Assembly (NCBI GenBank): GCA_019244235.1
Contig: JAFASY010000245.1
Span: 1-64,000 of the forward strand
Length of the DNA stretch: 64,000 nucleotides
Source: Chroococcidiopsidaceae cyanobacterium CP_BM_ER_R8_30
GTDB lineage: Bacteria; Cyanobacteriota; Cyanobacteriia; Cyanobacteriales; Chroococcidiopsidaceae
Direction: 5' to 3'
Of the stretch, positions 44,724 through 51,995 are shown piece by piece. Position 1 is the stretch's first letter, and the number at the start of each line of letters is the position of its first letter. A program made the position numbers and the translations under genes. Below the pieces are notes generated by a model. It searched no databases and had not been told where the DNA came from. It saw only the letters and a program-made list of their open reading frames with translations.

Positions 44724-45302
44724 ATGGCGCAATTACTCAATAAGCCAACAGATCAACGCATTACTTTGTCTGGAACTTGGGAACATTTCAAATCTATCCA
44801 ACAAGGATTTGAAAATACTCCAGGTGCCAAATTGTCTTATTACGAGGGAACAATAGAGATTCTCATGCCTGGAGAAGACCATGAATTTTCTTCCCGCGTC
44901 ATTCACTACTTGGTGACAACCTTTCTGCTCAAGAAAGGAATTCAATTCAAGATGACTGGATCTAAAACGCAGGAGAAAGAGGGAGCAGTTTCGGCACAGG
45001 CAGATGAATCCTACTGTCTTGGAAGTTCTAAACCCATCCCTGACCTGTCAATTGAGATCATTTTCACCAGTGGTGGAATCAATAAGTTAGCCAAGTATCA
45101 AGCTCTCGGTGTTCCTGAAGTTTGGTTTTGGCAAGATGGCTCTCTAACGTTGCATCATTTGCGCGATCGCGGATATGAAGGTATTGAGCGCAGCGAGTTA
45201 CCTGGGCTTGAGCAACTTGATATAGAGTTATTAAAGCGCTGCATTTTAATTGCTGAGACCGATCTCTCACAAGCAGTTCAGACGTTTCAGCAGAACATAT
45301 GA
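44724..45302 (+). CDS. Uma2 family (DUF820) putative endonuclease
   Basis: The PD-(D/E)xK fold is indicated by YYEGTIEILMPGEDHE, PDLSIEIIFTSGG and GVPEVWFWQDG. Uma2 proteins are very frequent in cyanobacterial genomes, and their biological role is unsettled. I chose ATG 44724 behind GGAGTACGCT; an in-frame TTG at 44712 overlaps the ribosome binding site. It is one of two Uma2 genes in the window, with the other at 55327. Confidence 0.85.
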   Translation: MAQLLNKPTDQRITLSGTWEHFKSIQQGFENTPGAKLSYYEGTIEILMPGEDHEFSSRVIHYLVTTFLLKKGIQFKMTGSKTQEKEGAVSAQADESYCLGSSKPIPDLSIEIIFTSGGINKLAKYQALGVPEVWFWQDGSLTLHHLRDRGYEGIERSELPGLEQLDIELLKRCILIAETDLSQAVQTFQQNI

Positions 45303-45418
45303 AGAAAGTGAGGCTGGGGCATCGTCTCACTAGAAAATACCCTTTCTAAAGTTTTGACTTTTAAACTGCTACATTTAGCCTACCTGCTTTTAGCAACGTA
45401 ATTATCGGATAAGGATTC

Positions 45419-46045
45419 ATGAATGAATTAATCAATGAAACACGAGTGATTCTAATTGGTGGCTCCTCTCATGCAGGTAAATCGACCCTTGGTCGAGCTT
45501 TAGCGGCAAAGCTTGGTTGGAGTTGTCTTTCTACTGACAAACTCGCTCGGCATCCCGGACGTCCCTGGGTGGGTGCAAATGGAAAGGCTATTTCAGTGCA
45601 CGTAGCAGAACATTATAAAGAGCTGTCTGTCAACACTCTTTTTTTGGACGTATTGTCGCATTATGAGAAAAATGTGTTGCCACAGGTCGAGGTTATTGTT
45701 CATTCTCATGCCTCTGATTTATCAACGGAACGCCTTATACTTGAAGGCTCTGCGTTATGGCCAGGATTTGTAGCGAATTTAGTCGGCGAAAATGGTGTTA
45801 AATCGATTTGGCTTACAGCTAGAGACCAACTCTTCCAAAATCGAATCTTTAGTGAAAGTAATTTTTGTAATGTGTGTAAGGATGAAAAACACTTAATTCA
45901 AAAGTTTCTGGACCGTACCCTACTTTACAATAAACATATGATGAAGGAGGTTGAGCGTTTTGGATTTATGTGTATTGATGTAGAATCTGTGTCAACAGCA
46001 GACGAACTTTCAAAGAAATGTATGGGATTGATAGAGGCTTCATAA
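45419..46045 (+). CDS. P-loop kinase-like ATPase
   Basis: A Walker A motif (LIGGSSHAGKSTLGRALAAK, about 13-32) starts a small nucleotide kinase fold. The following LSTDKLARHPGRPW and the LILEGSALWP strand are reminiscent of 2-phosphoglycerate kinase-like and zeta-toxin-like proteins. A CNVCKDEKH segment is a small possible metal site. No antitoxin gene is adjacent, so a zeta-toxin role is not supported. The gene is more AT-rich than its neighbours and lies in the accessory stretch. The substrate is unknown. Confidence 0.65.
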   Translation: MNELINETRVILIGGSSHAGKSTLGRALAAKLGWSCLSTDKLARHPGRPWVGANGKAISVHVAEHYKELSVNTLFLDVLSHYEKNVLPQVEVIVHSHASDLSTERLILEGSALWPGFVANLVGENGVKSIWLTARDQLFQNRIFSESNFCNVCKDEKHLIQKFLDRTLLYNKHMMKEVERFGFMCIDVESVSTADELSKKCMGLIEAS

Positions 46046-46140
46046 ATGGGTGTTTGCTCCAAACCTGATCCGCCCCAAGAGACGACCAGCTAATTCCTCA
46101 ATAGAATCACTCTTCTGAGTTCCTTCTTGTCCAAAGTAGA

Positions 46141-46983
46141 CTAACTATTTTCACTGATTACTTGATCAATCCATGCCTTCATCTTTGAGATCCGAATGTA
46201 GTACTCCTGCCATCCATAGCACCCTTTTCGGGAAAAGAGGTTTCTAAAGATATTTTTATACCGACCTCCCGAGCTAACTCCAATCAATTGAGCTTGCTCA
46301 AGGAAGTCGCCGGAGCCACCTCCGGCGAAGCCTTGTGTCTCACCGTTCGTATTGACTAGAGCTGGACTGCCACTATCTCCTGGTCCATTAACGCCTTCAA
46401 GGGGTAATGCATCTTTAGAATTAGGATTGTCAAATTCGAAGAACAAGTAATTCCCATCTGTTTTAGTAATTCTATTCATCGCAATGCGGAATTTATCATC
46501 ATTAACCAGCTTAAACCTAGGAGTTCCTTTATCACCCGTTCCAAAATCACCCCAACCACACACTATTATAGATTTCCCAACTTCATCTCTATGCTGATAG
46601 AGCGGGATTGGCAAAATATGTTTCACCTCATTTTTTAATTTAAGCAAGGCAATGTCATAGGATAAATCTTGAACAATTACCTTAACTTTCTTGACCTTTC
46701 CAGATCCATCTCTGATCGGCTTCGCTGAGCCAACTTGCTCAGGTGCTATTACCTGAACGATGATATTTTCCCTACCTCCAATTTGCACTGAAAATGGATG
46801 GTTCTCAAAGTCTTTTTTGTACAGATCGACTGCACAATGAGCAGCAGTCACAGCCCATTTACCATTTATAAGTGTAGCCACACTCTCCTTCATTTTTCCA
46901 TTATTAAATAAAGGAAAAACCGCAGGATAAGCTGTTTCATCTGCCAAATATTTTTCAGAAGGTATATCGTGACGAATCAACAT
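46141..46983 (-). CDS. Trypsin-like serine protease
   Basis: The full catalytic triad of a chymotrypsin-fold protease is present: His in VTAAHCAVD, Asp in SYDIALLKL and Ser in GPGDSGSPAL. The protein starts MLIRHDIPSEKYL with no signal peptide, as in a bacterial group where the start of the domain resembles the mature N-terminus of trypsins. A Gly-rich loop (GFAGGGSGDF) is inserted after the Ser. The gene is AT-rich compared with nearby housekeeping genes, suggesting transfer. No inhibitor or partner gene was seen. Confidence 0.85.
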   Translation of the reverse strand: MLIRHDIPSEKYLADETAYPAVFPLFNNGKMKESVATLINGKWAVTAAHCAVDLYKKDFENHPFSVQIGGRENIIVQVIAPEQVGSAKPIRDGSGKVKKVKVIVQDLSYDIALLKLKNEVKHILPIPLYQHRDEVGKSIIVCGWGDFGTGDKGTPRFKLVNDDKFRIAMNRITKTDGNYLFFEFDNPNSKDALPLEGVNGPGDSGSPALVNTNGETQGFAGGGSGDFLEQAQLIGVSSGGRYKNIFRNLFSRKGCYGWQEYYIRISKMKAWIDQVISENS

Positions 46984-47061
46984 TCTGTCTTAACTGTTAT
47001 TATCTGCTCAAAAATCTTCTGTACTTACATTTTTCAACTTCTAAAGTCAGCTTGCAAATTG

Positions 47062-47496
47062 TTAGTCCAGCCGTTTGTACAAAAAGTATCGTTGGCAATC
47101 CACTGGAAAATCTGGCAATTCGCCAAACACAGTGTAGCCTCGCTTTTGGTAGAACCGTAATGCTTGAAAGCTGAAGGTATCTAGATAGGCGCTATGACAA
47201 CCACGTCGTACGGCCTCGTCCTCGGCAGTAGCCAGCAACTTGTGTCCACAGCCTTGCTGCCGGAATTCCTCCTTGACCCAAAGCATATCAACGTAGAGCC
47301 ATCCCCAGTAGCTAGAACCCATGAGGCCACCAACGACCGTGTTCATCGCATTCCGCAGCAAGAGAGTTAGGCTCTTGTAGCTATCATCACCAGCACGCGA
47401 ATGGTTAAAAGTGACGAGACCATGGCGAATAGCTTCAAGGTCGCTGGCATCGGGATTCTCTTCAAGTGCGATGCTAAAGGATGTGCTGCTCATCAA
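47062..47496 (-). CDS. GNAT family N-acetyltransferase
   Basis: Acetyl-CoA motif A is visible in VKEEFRQQGCGHKLLATAEDEA (here split as EEFRQQGCGHKLL), followed by SAYLDTFSFQALRFYQKRGY, motif B of the GNAT fold. The N-terminus (SIALEENPDASDLEAIRHG) is common in a group of small GNAT proteins. At 144 residues it is a single domain. The substrate is not known. It faces away from the trypsin-like gene and lies next to the repeat-flanked block. Confidence 0.85.
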   Translation of the reverse strand: MMSSTSFSIALEENPDASDLEAIRHGLVTFNHSRAGDDSYKSLTLLLRNAMNTVVGGLMGSSYWGWLYVDMLWVKEEFRQQGCGHKLLATAEDEAVRRGCHSAYLDTFSFQALRFYQKRGYTVFGELPDFPVDCQRYFLYKRLD

Positions 47497-47549
47497 ATTT
47501 TACTGCTCTCACCTGGTGCTATCGTATAGCATTTCTTCAAACAAGCTGT

Positions 47550-47636
47550 GACAAGGACGTGAGCAATAATGCGAAATTCACAACAAGCGAGGAAAAGCCC
47601 CATGAACAAGAAACAACTGTCTCGACGTGCGATCGC
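47550..47636 (+). repeat. Direct repeat copy A, flanking the Rpn gene block
   Basis: About 85 bases containing GACAAGGACGT, GCGAGGAAAAGCCCCATGAA and CGACGTGCGATCGC recur at 49423-49512. In copy A the first part resembles the final codons of the coiled-coil gene at 49071, with CGA changed to TGA, so it may be a decayed copy. Confidence 0.75.
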
Positions 47637-47763
47637 ACATAGCACTGATACTTTGATTCAGGGTTTTATCCGCCTTCGATGGAAGGCAGCTCTGCTGGAG
47701 GCAGAGGTTGAAAAGGGGCTTAGCCCCAATTATCGCGGAAGGTACAAACATGTCTTTCAGTGA
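47602..47763 (+). CDS. Small ORF within repeat copy A
   Basis: The frame starts ATGAACAAG (MNKKQLSRRAIA) inside the repeat and codes for 53 residues. Its last third runs through a palindromic GGGGCTTAGCCCC repeat. In the other repeat copy the same start gives only 16 codons. It may be a gene remnant or chance frame; no family recognised. Confidence 0.3.
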   Translation: MNKKQLSRRAIAHSTDTLIQGFIRLRWKAALLEAEVEKGLSPNYRGRYKHVFQ

Positions 47764-47978
47764 AGCCTTCTGGTTGAAGCCAACTGGGTTTAAAACCCCA
47801 GAGTCTGTATGGTGTCTCCCTTGCTTGTTGGGGTCAGAATCCCCATTCAATTGCATTCTGCCCTCTACCTTCTTCAATTCTTTCCTTCTGCCATCTACCT
47901 TGCTTCGGTCATAGGTCGATTCGTGCCAGGATATGCTAACATCAGCTTCTGAGTGCATCGTCAAGCCAGAGCCCCCAC

Positions 47979-48890
47979 GTGTTCGACAACATTTCTAAAT
48001 TCCTGGCCGAACAATTTTCAGTAGATTTGGCAAGTTGGCTGCTTGGCGAACCAATAACTCTCACTGAACTCAGCCCCTCCGAACTCTCACTTGAACCGAT
48101 TCGCGCTGATGCCCTGATTCTCCTGCAATCTGATGAGGTGGTGCTTCACTGCGAATTCCAAACAGACCCAGATCCCACAATGCCATTTCGGATGGCAGAT
48201 TATCGCTTACGGGTCTACCGACGATTTCCCCAAAAACGCATGGTGCAAGTCGTTGTTTACCTGCGAGCGACGGGCTCCGAATTGGTGCAGCAGACAACGT
48301 TCGAGTTAGACAATCTGCGCCATGAGTTTCAGGTAGTGCGGCTGTGGGAGCAGCCGACAGAAGTCTTCTTGCAACGTCCCGGACTGCTACCATATGCTGC
48401 TTTAAGTCGGACAACAGATCGAGTCGGCGTCTTACGCCAGGTGGCTCAAGAAATTGAGTTGATGACCGACCGAAACCGTCGAAGCAATTTAGCAGCAGCC
48501 ACAGGAATTTTAGCCGGGCTAGTATTGGATAAAGATACAATCGGGCGATTGCTGCGGAGAGAACTCATGCGAGAGTCAGTGATCTATCAAGAATTACGAC
48601 AAGAGGCTCGTGAAGAGGCGCGGAGAGAACTCATGCGAGAGTCAATGATCTATCAAGAATTACGACAAGAGGCTCGTGAGGAGGCTCGCGAGGAGGCCAA
48701 ACAGTCTGAGGTGAACCTGCTCCTGCGACTCCTGGCGCGTCATTTGGGACAGGTGGTGCCCTTGACGATAGAAACTCAAGTCCGTTCGCTCGACCTCGCT
48801 CAATTAGAGTCGCTAGGTGAGAGGTTATTAGACTTTACAAGTTTGACCGATTTGGAGACCTGGTTAGCAACGGAATTGAGGTCACGCTAA
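47979..48890 (+). CDS. Rpn family nuclease-like protein with DUF4351 tail
   Basis: The N-terminal half has the PD-(D/E)xK pattern of recombination-promoting nuclease/putative transposase proteins (IRADALILL, then LHCEFQTDPDP). The C-terminus (VNLLLRLLARHLG, LESLGERLLDF) is the DUF4351 domain. Between them lies a charged helix built from a 22-residue unit present twice (RRELMRESVIYQELRQEA). The start is GTG 47979; no ATG is near. Rpn proteins bind and cut DNA and are common, fast-changing accessory genes. Direct repeats flank the gene block. Confidence 0.85.
   Translation: MFDNISKFLAEQFSVDLASWLLGEPITLTELSPSELSLEPIRADALILLQSDEVVLHCEFQTDPDPTMPFRMADYRLRVYRRFPQKRMVQVVVYLRATGSELVQQTTFELDNLRHEFQVVRLWEQPTEVFLQRPGLLPYAALSRTTDRVGVLRQVAQEIELMTDRNRRSNLAAATGILAGLVLDKDTIGRLLRRELMRESVIYQELRQEAREEARRELMRESMIYQELRQEAREEAREEAKQSEVNLLLRLLARHLGQVVPLTIETQVRSLDLAQLESLGERLLDFTSLTDLETWLATELRSR
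48555..48686 (+). repeat. 66-bp tandem duplication inside the Rpn gene
   Basis: Unit 1 (48555-48620) and unit 2 (48621-48686) differ at only three positions by eye. Both stay in frame and add one 22-residue heptad-like helix segment. The high identity shows a recent duplication. Confidence 0.9.
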
Positions 48891-49070
48891 GTTGCTTTAG
48901 TGGTTGGGTTCCGTATCGGTTTGCCTTAAGTGTTTTACTGTTGTATCAAAGTACAACGCCAATATGAAAACCGTTTACCAGTACCGACTACAGCCAACTT
49001 ACATAGAAGGGCTTGTACCTCCTCAAGCAACTCCTAGTGGTAAATAAGCGTAAAAAGTGATGGAAAGCCA

Positions 49071-49442
49071 ATGACAAACGGGATGCTGAGTATAGATGAG
49101 CTTCTGGATCAGCTAGTAACACTCAGTCAGCAGCACGCGGATACAGCCCGCAGCCAAGACGTCAGCATTAGGGAACTCACAGGATCGATTGGACATCAAG
49201 AAGTCAACATTAGAGAGCTAGCGGTAACAGCGCAGCAGCAACAGGAAAGCATTTGTCAGTTTGCCAAGACTTTTGCTGAACAAGCGAGGGCGATCATAGA
49301 GTTGGCTCGTACAGCCAAGGATGCTGTGGAGACATCACGCACCGTTGCTAATGCTGCTCAAACGGCGGCAGTGGTTGCTCAGAACAACCAGAATGCGATT
49401 AGAGATTTGATTGAGGGGTTGCGACAAGGACGTCAACAGTAA
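49071..49442 (+). CDS. Small coiled-coil protein
   Basis: This 123-residue protein is Gln/Ala-rich helix throughout, with repeats of the form SIRELTGSIGHQEVNIREL and NAAQTAAVVAQNNQNAIRDL. It resembles segments of bacterial coiled-coil or chemoreceptor-like proteins but has no membrane segment or named domain. Start ATG 49071 has a GGAAAGCCA purine stretch upstream. Its last codons and the sequence after it form repeat copy B. A relic of the same end is present in copy A, so there may once have been two copies. Confidence 0.6.
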   Translation: MTNGMLSIDELLDQLVTLSQQHADTARSQDVSIRELTGSIGHQEVNIRELAVTAQQQQESICQFAKTFAEQARAIIELARTAKDAVETSRTVANAAQTAAVVAQNNQNAIRDLIEGLRQGRQQ

Positions 49443-49512
49443 TGTGCAATTCACTAGAAGCGAGGAAAAGCCCCATGAACAAGAAACAACAGCTAACTCG
49501 ACGTGCGATCGC
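49423..49512 (+). repeat. Direct repeat copy B
   Basis: Second copy of the sequence at 47550-47636, sharing GACAAGGACGT, GCGAGGAAAAGCCCCATGAA and ACTCGACGTGCGATCGC. The two copies are in the same orientation about 1.87 kb apart. Confidence 0.75.
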
Positions 49513-49513
49513 C

Positions 49514-49984
49514 CTACAAAATTGTTAAATAAGTCTCTGTCGGACTAATTGGTAGCACCCTCAATTTTTGAGCTTTTAAATCAAGTTCTAATCCCAAAGC
49601 CTCAAGGGGAATGACACCAAGGAGAGCATCTTGACCACCAGGCAACTCCAAACACTCAAATGTGCCCTCACGCCCAGCTAGATAGATTTTGGCATCCTGA
49701 AAAATTCTCGCCTTACCGATGCCGGTGGCAGTAGCCACATCGACTTCTCGTAAAAGCCTTAAGCCCAGTTGAGCGATCGCAGTAGGGGGCAGGCATAATG
49801 TCGTCGCGCCTGTGTCAACTAAAACATTTTTCAAAGTTACAGACCGTACTTGCCCTGGGGAGATTGTTCCATCCTCCGCTCGAATTTGGTCAGCTCGATT
49901 GGCGATCGTTAGCTCTGTGAAAACTTTTCCCATCTCGTCTGGTCTTTCAATCTGGACCATCCGATTGTTACTACCGTTGGTCAC
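49514..49984 (-). CDS. Retropepsin-like aspartic protease (clan AA)
   Basis: The active-site motif VLVDTGATTLCLP (about residues 55-67) and the hydrophobic-hydrophobic-Gly pattern LLGVIPLEALGLELD near residue 125 are typical of single-domain retropepsin-like proteases, which act as dimers. At 156 residues it has the expected size. The substrate is unknown. The gene lies next to repeat copy B, convergent with the coiled-coil gene. Confidence 0.8.
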   Translation of the reverse strand: MTNGSNNRMVQIERPDEMGKVFTELTIANRADQIRAEDGTISPGQVRSVTLKNVLVDTGATTLCLPPTAIAQLGLRLLREVDVATATGIGKARIFQDAKIYLAGREGTFECLELPGGQDALLGVIPLEALGLELDLKAQKLRVLPISPTETYLTIL

Positions 49985-50020
49985 CCTTACACCTCAATGA
50001 TCCCTTAAGATCTCTATTTC

Positions 50021-50139
50021 CTTCCTTGGCGCTCTTGGCGTCTTGGCGGTCGTTATATTAACGCCATCATTAATTTAATGATATGCCATCCTCATTACGA
50101 GGAGAAGCCCGCGCCGTACCGCCAAGAGCGAGCGGTCGG
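50021..50139. repeat. Imperfect inverted repeat of TTGGCG units
   Basis: CTTGGCGCTCTTGGCGTCTTGG (shortened here to CTTGGCGCTCTTGGCG) at 50025-50048 repeats a TTGGCG unit. CTTGGCGGT at 50042-50050 pairs exactly with ACCGCCAAG at 50118-50126. Similar TTGGCG strings are common between genes in cyanobacteria. Confidence 0.55.
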
Positions 50140-50152
50140 CGTCGGGATCATG

Positions 50153-51796
50153 CTAAAGAATAAAATCGGTTGAGAGAAAGTTCGATTTATGCTCTCTCAC
50201 AATCGTCGTTAACATTGCCTTATTAATCTCCGTTGCCTTTGCTGCAACTAGGGTACGGATGGAAAAGGCTCGTAGAGCATCCACAACTGAAAGTGTACCT
50301 TCAGCAGAATCTTTTCTGCCAGTGAAGGGAAAAGTATCAGGACCACGCTGACATTGGCTATTGAGGTTAACGCGAGAGACTTGATTGACTAGGGGATCGA
50401 CAAGATTAGCGATCGTGTCAGTGTCGCGACCAAAGATGCTCACCTGCTGCCCGTAGTCAGAATCGCAGATGTATTGAATGGGGACAGCGATATCGTCGAA
50501 GGGAACAACAGGAATGACTGGACCAAATTGCTCTTCGCGATACACTCGCATCTGTGAAGTGACTGGATACAGAACAGCTGGGTAGAAAAATGTTTGGTTG
50601 ACCGTACCCCCACCTTCATTCACCACCCGCGCCCCATAGTGATTGGCATCTTCAACTAGCTCTGTGAAATACTTGGGCTTGTCTAATTCTGGTAGCGGCG
50701 TGACCATAACGCTTTTTTCCCAAGGCATGCCAAATTTTAGATTGGCGATCGCTTCAGAAAACCGCTCAAGAAAGATATCAACAACGTGATGATGGACAAA
50801 CAAGATTTTCAAAGCCGTGCAGCGCTGACCGTTGTAGGATAGTGTTCCTAGAATGCACTCTTTAATCGCCAAGTCTAGATCAGCATCTGGGAGAATAATT
50901 CCTGGGTTTTTTGCTTCTAACCCAAGAATACTCCGCAGTCGATGCGGTCTGGGATGCAGTTTTTTCAGGGAACTCGCTGCCCGACTCGAACCAATGAAAG
51001 CTAGCGCGTCAACTTTTCCAGAACTCATTAAAGGAGGAGTAACTTCTCGCCCGTTGCCATAAACGGTATTAACTACCCCTTCAGGAAATGCATCTCTAAA
51101 CGCTTCTAGTAGGGGACGGTAGAGTATGACCCCTGGCCGAGGTGGTTTTAACACCACTGTATTCCCCATAATCAGAGCCGGGATCAAAGTTGTGAAGGTT
51201 TCATTCAAAGGATAATTTGCTGGTCCTAGACAAAGCGTTACTCCTAGAGGAGCCCGACGAATTTGCCCGATAATTCCCTGTTCAATGACAAACCTAGAAT
51301 TAGTTCTATCTAGGTTTTTGAGAGCATCAATTGTATCTTCAATATAGGCAATAGTGCGGTCGAATTCTTTTTCGGAATCTGGAAAAGACTTGCCAATCTC
51401 CCACATTAAAAGATTGACAACCTCCTGCTTTTTCTCCTTCATCCGATAAGTGAAGTCTTGAATATGTTCAATTCTGCCACCGACAGACATTGTGGGCCAA
51501 TGTCCTCGACCTTTATCATAAGCGACAACAGCAGCATCTAAAGCTGCTAGGGATTCTTTTTCTGTCAGCAAGGGAAAGCTGCCAATCAACTTAGGGACAA
51601 GACCATCTGCTGTTTCCACAAAGATAGATGAAAATGCTTCTTGCTTTGGTCCTTCCCAATGGCGTAGTTCTCCATTGATCAAGTATTCAGTTTGGTGGAT
51701 TGGGAAGGGTAGCTGAAACTCCTTAGGAATACTATCTTCGTCGGGAAAAATAGCAGCAATTTTTGTTTCTGGTCGCAGTTTTGTTTCCAATTGCAC
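50153..51796 (-). CDS. NADP-dependent GapN-type aldehyde dehydrogenase
   Basis: An aldehyde dehydrogenase with catalytic Cys in NGQRCTALK and general-base Glu in GLEAKNPGI; LCLGPANYPLNE forms the cofactor entry. The divergent GapN-like form is typical of cyanobacterial non-phosphorylating glyceraldehyde-3-phosphate dehydrogenase, which oxidises G3P to 3-phosphoglycerate with NADP. The start could be ATG 51829 or GTG 51796. AAGGAG ends ten bases before the GTG, so I prefer GTG; ATG would place the ribosome binding site inside the gene. Substrate assignment is by resemblance. Confidence 0.82.
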   Translation of the reverse strand: MQLETKLRPETKIAAIFPDEDSIPKEFQLPFPIHQTEYLINGELRHWEGPKQEAFSSIFVETADGLVPKLIGSFPLLTEKESLAALDAAVVAYDKGRGHWPTMSVGGRIEHIQDFTYRMKEKKQEVVNLLMWEIGKSFPDSEKEFDRTIAYIEDTIDALKNLDRTNSRFVIEQGIIGQIRRAPLGVTLCLGPANYPLNETFTTLIPALIMGNTVVLKPPRPGVILYRPLLEAFRDAFPEGVVNTVYGNGREVTPPLMSSGKVDALAFIGSSRAASSLKKLHPRPHRLRSILGLEAKNPGIILPDADLDLAIKECILGTLSYNGQRCTALKILFVHHHVVDIFLERFSEAIANLKFGMPWEKSVMVTPLPELDKPKYFTELVEDANHYGARVVNEGGGTVNQTFFYPAVLYPVTSQMRVYREEQFGPVIPVVPFDDIAVPIQYICDSDYGQQVSIFGRDTDTIANLVDPLVNQVSRVNLNSQCQRGPDTFPFTGRKDSAEGTLSVVDALRAFSIRTLVAAKATEINKAMLTTIVREHKSNFLSTDFIL

Positions 51797-51995
51797 AGTT
51801 TTTTCTCTCCTTATCATGCAGCTATGCACTTTAATTTAAGTTCACAAATTACTAGCCACTTTTTAGTCTAGTCTAATACCCTGGTTAAGATTGCTGGCAC
51901 GGCAACCCGACAAAGGCTGTAGGGGGTAGTTAACCGTGAGCCCCGTTCTAGTATCATCTCTTCTAATGGCAGTAGCAATCAATAGGTATCGCATT

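Noticed and set aside
45419-46045. Zeta-toxin role for the P-loop kinase-like protein
   Set aside because: There is a Walker A motif, but no antitoxin gene is adjacent and the other zeta motifs are not convincing.
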